Translations under genes and position numbers: made by a program
The notes under the pieces: model-generated
Databases searched by the model: none
What the model was told of the DNA's origin: nothing
Seen by the model: only the letters and a program-made list of their open reading frames with translations
In this document: positions 57,601-64,000 of the stretch, in pieces
Layout: every line of letters begins with the position of its first letter
Numbering within the stretch: the stretch's first letter is position 1
Assembly: GCA_032158125.1 (NCBI GenBank)
Contig: JASKOT010000011.1
Coordinates: forward strand, 372,001 to 436,000
Direction: 5' to 3'
Source of the DNA: Papiliotrema nemorosa
Lineage: Eukaryota > Basidiomycota > Tremellomycetes > Tremellales > Rhynchogastremaceae
DNA: 64,000 nt

Positions 57601-58334
57601 GAGCCAAAGAAATCGAAGACAAACGATTTGCTGAGAGCATCAGCCGACCCCGATCTAGCTCGATTCGCCTCACTCAAGACAACATTTCTGATGTGCGACA
57701 CGAAAGTATGCCTTATCCTCGAAACGGTTCTGGCGAATTTGTTGCGCCCGGAATGCAATTTCCTGGCAAATCGCCGGTCAGCGGTTTCCTGGCCAAGCAA
57801 AGCCCGATGCTCGGTTCTGGCTCTGGTAGTCCTGATGACGATCAACCCCAGCAGTTGTGAGTGTGATCACGCGAGCGTGTTGCGGTCTGACAAGATCAGG
57901 TTGGATCACTGGCTCATGTCGAACACCTCGTTTGCACCTCCATTGTCTTCGCTTGATCCCGCTCAGACACTATACGCTACCAATGGAGATTTTCAGTCGA
58001 TTCCTGTTGACCCATACCCACAACCTGGAGCCATGTGGCTGGACCCGAATCTTCCGCCTGGCTCCATACCGAATCCTGGTCTTGGTATGACTTTGCTTCC
58101 AACGCAGCCAATGGAGTACATGCCTCCTGGCGGGCCTGAATTCATCCAAGCGCCAAACGGCATGGTGGCGCCTGGAGTGGGAGGGCAATGGGGGGATGGA
58201 AACTCGATGCAGTATTGGAATACATTAGTCGATCGTGAGTGACCTGTGACGAGGAGCAGAACCGTCTAGCTAACCCATCAGATATATCAGCCAATGTGCA
58301 GACAAAGTATGATATGGGAGTCCCGTCCGCTTGA
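54652..58334 (+). CDS. Zn2Cys6 transcription factor with fungal MHR domain (B)
   Basis: Nuclear regulator with about nine exons. The first 200 residues are Gly/Pro/Ser-rich. The zinc cluster has Cys at 209, 212, 219, 225, 228 and 237 (SCAECAKRKQRCNRETPC, QHCVARRVPELC), preceded by VKKKKRRVAL and followed by a linker and a short coil (VRVARIEALLNVVVNRV). The MHR domain is spread over later exons: LLDWFFKKFNYVRYPIDE, ILFLPLAYIVFSISTRIA, GLYLVLMHDRRLAEGWSEF, AQALGLHRDGTRLRLDQY, RRRLWSYLVHADATYSCLL and WFLPVHRYYIQTEVLHFII. The C-terminus is Pro/Gly-rich and ends MGVPSA. Introns such as GTGGGT...TTTAG near 55582 and GTGTGT...CTGCAG near 55840 are needed to keep frame. Members of this class often regulate metabolism or drug resistance; the target here is unknown. 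Confidence 0.82.
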
Positions 58335-59335
58335 AGTGGGCAGGTGACCATGCGAGGATGGGGAATACTGTGTACAATGTCATTCTCGGGTAAGGTATAT
58401 CAGATATCCATGTCAAATATCAGCGCAGTGTCGGTTTAGGGGATTGCCATCGGAGGGGCAGCATGTGCATAGGTACAATCATGTCGATTATCATGTATAC
58501 ATGTCCAAGTGGGAGATGCTGGTGACCCGATGATCCCTTATCACCTCTGAGAATGTGCCACAATCGTTGCAATCACCGTATCGCCGACAATCAGCCAAGA
58601 AAAGCAGGTTCGAAAAATCCCTCGGCATCGACTTCGGCGAATAGGGACACGGCGGCTTTCCCGGCCAAGCGAACAAGGTCCAGATCAAATCAGCCAGAGC
58701 GAAAGCGAGGAGACGATATCACATCGTTTCGCAGTTGGGCGATGTATTTATCTTGTCAGTCAACAGGTGCACTGAACGCGTCTAAGCAAGAATAAGATCG
58801 AGTCTGTCGACTACATACAGCCATGCAACGCGCCTCGCCTTTTGGGGAGGACCAGATCCCTCTGATAAACATGTCCGACGGAAACGGTATTACGTTGGAT
58901 CGAGATTGAGTGAGATGCCGGCATGATGACGCGTCGATGCGCCGGATCATCATGGAGATCAGGGCCCTATCGCCTATCGGCAACCTCCGCACTAATCTGA
59001 GCACCGTGTCCGCGTGGGCACACATGATGGCGGTGTTTAGTCTCGAGGGAGAGTAGCATACACTCAGGTCGCTTGGCTGCATCTGTAATAAGGAGCTGCA
59101 TGGATAGGCTGGATGGACCCCGGAGAGGAGTCAACTCTGACACGTCACAATCCAGACGGAGGGTTTTGATCAGGTAACCGGCTGTAACCCCGTCTCGATT
59201 TTGGAACGTGTCATCTGACCCGGTTGCCGCGTCGATGCTGCCACCGAGCTATACATTTGAGCCGAGGTCCTGATCGCGAGCATCTACGCCGTGCATCTTG
59301 TGGATCGGGTCGAGGTTGGGTGTATGATGGAGGCG

Positions 59336-59349
59336 AAAAAAAAAAAAAA
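59336..59349. repeat. Poly-A tract (14 nt)
   Basis: Uninterrupted run of 14 adenines about 980 nt upstream of the CIR1 start codon. Confidence 0.85.
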
Positions 59350-60044
59350 GTGCCACAGGTGAATGTCGGTTCAGAGATTTGATATGAGATTAGCCAGTTT
59401 TTCAGGTGATCCCCCCCACCCATATGACCCTGAGACAAGAGGCAATCTCTCCCCTCTTGTCAGAATAATAACCAACAACGCATCTCCTTCAGCCCACATG
59501 ATTCGCATCCTCCTCTTTTGAACACTTTCTCTCCATCAGTCTCATCCTTGTCATCGATAGATTCACCATTCATCACGGCTAGACAGCCACGTCGATTTTC
59601 TCGAGATCACAACTGATAGCGATCCGTCTGTACCTGCCGCCGCCATTCCGATCCGTCTCTTTTGGGTCCCTTTTTTTAGTGTGATTTCTAATCAGGCGCG
59701 GGTCGGTTGTGTGTGAGCAATTCTCTTTTTCCATCAACCTTTCTTCCCCCTTTGGGCAGGTCGAGTCCCCCCCCCATTCCCCCTTCCGTAGACCAATCCT
59801 TCATCCCCTTCCCATCTACATCTTATCTCCTCTACTCGTGCATACACCTCATCCATAACACTGATCCTCTTCAGCTTGGTCAGACTACACTTGACATCGC
59901 CCTTGGGACATCTCTCTCGGACCAGCACCAGGCCTGAGTCATCGCCTCTGAACCGCTCGAACCCATCGGTCCACCCCGTCTGACAACCCCCTTACCCCCC
60001 TTCTCCCGCCCGGTCTTATCGGGCCATCTGTCCATACCCGATCA

Positions 60045-60234
60045 GTAAGTCAGATCATCCTTTCGATGATGGTCCACTCTCCACAATCTGTCCATCCTAT
60101 TTCTGCCCATTCGTCCTTTCCTATCAACCGGCCTCTTTCCATCTCGAATGTCTTGCGAATTGCGTACGAGTAGTCATCACGGTCATCCTCGTGTCGATAT
60201 CTACCGCAGCTCTTTGTCCTCCCTTTGCCACCAG
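60045..60234 (+). promoter_or_regulatory. Predicted 5'-leader intron of CIR1
   Basis: A consensus GTAAGT at 60045 and a CACCAG acceptor ending at 60234 would remove the upstream ATG at 60148. That ATG opens a 131-codon frame overlapping the CIR1 start out of frame. Retained, it would be expected to block CIR1 translation. Splice use is inferred, not shown. Confidence 0.4.
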
Positions 60235-60328
60235 ACTACCTCATCACCGCATCACCATCACACGGGTCCATCCCATCTCGTTGTCGTTCGTGACGCAGCA
60301 AGTCATCGCTTGATGCTGACCCACAGCC

Positions 60329-63300
60329 ATGCCGCCAAGGTCATCGTTGAACACACCCGCACAGTCACCCAGCGACAGGTTGTCACCCCTGACGAGCACA
60401 TCCACACGCGTCTCGCCCAATCCCAGTCCCAACAACTCTTTCTCTTATCGTCGATTCTCAGCTACCAACTCGCGCGTGTCCGACGAGAGGGGGTCCAAGG
60501 ACAAGGACGACATGACACCGCCCGAAGAGGCGGTCGAGGATGAGCTGGGAGATGAGAAACCAAGCACCCCAATCCCATCCAAAGAGACTCTCAGTCCGGC
60601 CCTACCGACTTCCAGTTCCCTCAGAGATCAGGATAGGAACGGACCTTTGGGTCTTTTCAGCGCGAGATGGGGTGGCGGATACAACAACCGGTGGAGACTT
60701 GGCTACGGACCTTCAAACGAGAGAGGTGGTGTAGAGGAAGACACCGAATCATCCAGTTCGAGGGCGCCCACGCCCGTCACGGCGAAAAAGGAAGAGCCAG
60801 AAGAAGCAGTGGACCGCAAACCTGAGGATGGCGTGGAGGGTGCCCTGGAAAGAGGTCTAAGAGCCATTCAGCGAGAAGCAACTCCACCATCATCCGCTCG
60901 GAAGAAGAAAAGTGCGTGATGAAGTACAACTTTTCAGTATGCAAATTGACGCCACAGCCATCGCACCTGCCGGAACACTACCTTCACCCCCACCTTCGTC
61001 GGTTTCGCAGCCACCCCATCCCCCACCCGGTACCTGTCCCGGAGATGGTCGATGCAACGGAGCAGGTGGGAAGGCGGGCTGCGAAGGATGTCCGACCTAC
61101 AACAATACTCTGGCGACTTCTGCAAAGGGAGGCCCATCCGAAGGCGTCGAAAAGCCTTCGCGAGGGATGTACGACCGACCACCGTGGGCTCTGGGTCCGT
61201 TCCATTCTGGAATAATGATGGGTGCTCGATCGCTTTCCTCCTCGAGCGACGTCAGAAATCCTCACAACTCTGCGACTCCTTCTCGACCTGGTCCTGGCTC
61301 AATCTCAGAGGATGCTGGCTCGGTGCGATCAGCCTACTCTCCAGAATCCGAGAGTGGTACGCCTGGGACTGGTGGCGGACTTGCTGCCACTCCTGTGGGA
61401 ATGAGCTGCAGGAATTGTGGAACAAGCACGACTCCGTTGTGGAGGAGGGATGAAGAGGGCAGGCCCCAGTGTAATGCTTGTGGTAAGTTAGATCTATCTG
61501 TAGCTTACGACGAAGTCACACTGACTTTCAGGTCTCTATCACAAGCTGCACGGTGTACCTCGTCCTGTGGCTATGAAGAAGACCGTCATCAAGCGCAGGA
61601 AGCGTGTGCCGGCGGTCGGGACTCAACCCACGACCAACACCACTCCCAGCAAATCAAACCCCGTCACTGCAGAAAACTCCCCAGCAAATCCTCCTGCGAC
61701 GATGCCGCCCACTCCGGCTACAGCGACTGCGAATCCACCGCCACATACCCTGCCACTCGATCGTGCACCTTTCAGCAACAACAGTGCGCGACTCGGCAAT
61801 GGCCTGTTGTCAAACGCTTCTGTGACCCCGCCAGTGACTGCTAAGCCGGCTGTTCCTTTATCGCTCGCTCCCCACCTTGATCGCAAGAAACCCTGGTGGG
61901 TTCACGATGATCGACATGATGCTGCTCTTAAGACGAGGGAAGAGCTCGAAAAGGAAGCGAAAGATCGTCGTGCTCAACAGGAAAGCCGAGAACGAGACGG
62001 TGTGAGTATGCCTTCCCACCCTTCTTCACCACATTCCCGTACATCCAAAATGCCTTCCCTTGTTCGTGCTATTCGAGGCGGTGCGATGAGCCATCATTGC
62101 ACTTACCTTTCTCCCACAATCTCCGCGGTCCCCCCTTTCCTCCTTTACTTGTCATCACTCCTTTCATCACGTTCAAGGGTGCTCTTACCTTTGTTCGGGA
62201 GGCATTCTTCCAAGCCTTATCGGCTCACCTGATCCAAATCGGTCGATTGTAGATCGTGTCCCCCTCTTTGATTTCGCCTGAAATACACCTTCTGTTCATG
62301 ATCATGGCAGAAAGCATACCTATACCTCCCCGTTTCAACCCTGCCATCCATCCAAACCGACAAGCTTCCCTGCCACCGCAACGGAAAGAGCTGACGCGAC
62401 ATCTTTCTCCTGCTCGATCACTTCCATCTCCTATCCCCCGCGCTGCTTCACCTTTCTCTCCTACAAACCGGAATCCTTCATCCGACTCTGCCGCTCTACG
62501 ACGCATCACTTCACCGGATATCGAACATCTCCCCTCAACCAACATCTCCTTAAATTCTGCCGAACGTCGATCTTCCGCGCCCCCACAGATCGCCCAGGCG
62601 CACCAACTTGCCGCCGAGACTTTACTCACGATGGCACCAGGAGGTTCGGCTTCTCCCGAGAATAAGACTTCATCCATGGGATCAGTACCAACGCCAGCCG
62701 CGACTGGAAGGGCCACACCGCAATCCCACTCATCCGCCGTGTCTGCTGCGGAAGAGGCTCGTGGCATCAAGCGGAAGAACGAAGAGGAAGATGCAGTTCG
62801 ACCTCGTCCAGGCGGCGCTTTGGGTATCATACATGGTCCGGAGAACAAGGAAAAGCCAAAAGAGCCGCCAGTGGGCTCTTTTGGCCGGTCACCTCTGACC
62901 CAAGCTGACAAACCAATGACCGCTCAACAAAGACTTGGCGCACCCTCTGTACTGGGTGGAGGCGCTACTTCGAGCTTACTGGGAGGCGGAACTGGTTCAG
63001 CCGCATCGAGGTACTCCATCTATGGTCCTACTGCTCGAGAAACGCTCGCCTCTTCGCCTTGGGCAGCTTTGAGCCAGCGATACAACTCGCTTGGTCTCCG
63101 ACGAGATTTATCGCCGTCTGTGTCAACCACCGCTCAAGCCCAAAAGACAAACCCCCTCTCACCCCCTCGCAGAGCATCACCAGATCCGGTCCGAGATGCC
63201 TCCTCGCGACTTTATCCCGGAGCTGGACCGGCCGCCGCAGCCAGTGGATCATCGATGTCGGGATACGGACATTACGCTATGGGTCGACGAGAACTGCAAG

Positions 63301-63989
63301 AGCATCGAGAACAGTTGCGAGACGGCAAGAAATGGCTCGAGAATATGCTGGCCAAGACCGACAAGATGCTCAACATGGTGGAAAATAAGATCGCTCTTGC
63401 ACCTAGCGAGGCCACAAAGCATTCCGATGACTGGGAATTCGAAGAGCGAGAAAGAGCCAGAGCGAAGGAGATTGAGCGGCTAGAAGCTGAAAGAGAACGA
63501 GATCGTGCTGAACGGGAGAAGAGGGAGAGAGACCGACTTGCCGAAAGGGAACGACACGATCGAGAGCGAGTCGAGAGGGAACGAATGGAGCGAGAACGTG
63601 ATCACCTCGGCGGTGGAATCGGGACGTTTTTTTCTGGCCGAGATCGTTCGCTGGCGGCTTTGCAGCGGGAACGATCGGAGGCTGAACGCAATCGAGATCT
63701 ACTTCTTGCAAGTCGACGAGTCACGGCTGTCAGTCCGAATGGAAGAGAGAGGTCCACACCCGGCGCAGCCACCGGCGCAGCCACCGGCGCGGCCCCTGGT
63801 ACCACTGCCAACGGAAGCAATGGAGCGTCTGTCCAAGCAGGGCAAGCGAGTACCGGAGGTGCTGCGGGCGCTGCTCCGGAGAGGAAGAGTGGACCTGGAG
63901 GGTGGGATGGAGAGCCAGTCATGGCTGGAGTGGCGATGCCTAGGCGAGACCAAGCTCTCAGACTTGGTCGAGGGCTCTGGAATTTCTAA
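60329..63989 (+). CDS. CIR1: GATA-type iron regulator Cir1 (SRE/Urbs1 family)
   Basis: Cir1 is the GATA transcription factor that senses iron and controls iron uptake and related traits in Cryptococcus. Exons 60329-60911, 60958-61482, 61532-62001 and 62253-63989 give 1,104 aa. Two features are decisive. A Cys-rich segment with Cys 221, 227, 236 and 239 ([23 protein letters not shown]) is typical of fungal iron-responsive GATA factors. A single GATA finger, Cys 345, 348, 366 and 369 in C-x2-C-x17-C-x2-C spacing, is followed by [11 protein letters not shown] and KRRKR. The C-terminal half has [20 protein letters not shown] with [13 protein letters not shown], then a long Arg/Glu coiled segment and an Ala/Gly-rich tail with short repeats. 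The last intron is about 251 nt, long for this genome. Start ATG at 60329. The gene may continue past the apparent stop if a further intron exists near the window edge. Confidence 0.88.
63757..63796 (+). repeat. Short tandem repeat in the CIR1 C-terminus
   Basis: About three near-identical 12-nt units (GGCGCAGCCACC type) encode a GAAT repeat in the Ala/Gly-rich tail. Probably length-variable. Confidence 0.75.
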
Positions 63990-64000
63990 GAACCACCTGA

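Larger units (their letters stand above)
58335..60328. other. Long upstream region of CIR1
   Basis: About 2 kb, the longest gene-free stretch in the window. Contains a 14-A run (59336-59349), pyrimidine-rich sequence from 59440 onward, a C-rich run near 59765, and a predicted leader intron (60045-60234). Open frames at 58553 and 59707 lack coding character. A long leader and large upstream region fit a heavily regulated gene. Confidence 0.5.

Noticed and set aside
60148..60543. 131-codon frame before CIR1 as a separate protein gene
   Set aside because: Overlaps the CIR1 start, low-complexity composition, and probably removed by a leader intron; treated as a possible regulatory frame.

Overview
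The window looks like chromosomal DNA of a basidiomycete yeast, most likely a tremellomycete related to Cryptococcus or Kwoniella. The evidence is: many short introns (about 36-85 nt) with GTNNGT donors and CTNAC/CTGAC branch points, a CIR1-type GATA iron regulator, a basidiomycete tetraspanin, dense genes on both strands, and long Ser/Pro-rich disordered proteins. No transposon, CRISPR array, rRNA or prophage is visible. Splice junctions were worked out by hand from reading frames and motifs.

Layout. 0-4.5 kb: the 3' part of an unrecognised disordered protein, convergent with a PEP7/VAC1 FYVE protein. 5.8-11.4 kb: three related F-box-like genes. 12.6-23.1 kb: an accessory-looking stretch of seven small lineage-specific genes, interrupted by a DUF218/YdcF-like gene and an aldose 1-epimerase. 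23.3-28.1 kb: a DUF4336-like protein and RXT3 (Rpd3L histone deacetylase subunit). 28.8-35.4 kb: a five-exon gene for a disordered protein of about 2,151 aa. 35.8-36.9 kb: a single C2H2-finger protein, then an intron-containing tRNA, probably Arg(CCG). 38.3-41.9 kb: BEM3 (PX-PH-RhoGAP). 42-44 kb: a nuclear-looking basic protein. 44.5-48.7 kb: three more members of the small helical-protein family, larger and in tandem. 49.2-50.2 kb: a tetraspanin. 50.3-58.3 kb: two divergently transcribed Zn2Cys6 regulators. 60.3-64 kb: CIR1.

The main candidate for something undescribed is the helical-protein family. At least ten genes in two clusters (12.6-23.1 and 44.5-48.7 kb) encode one or two copies of a short charged helical module of about 50 residues. 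It has no resemblance to a domain I can name. In the first cluster most members start with a short acidic segment, and several have a phase-1 intron right after it. The 8-mer TACTGTAC is over-represented around these genes. One member has an apparent frameshift and one lacks a visible first exon, so the family looks like it is turning over by duplication and decay. The neighbouring F-box-like trio is a second local expansion.
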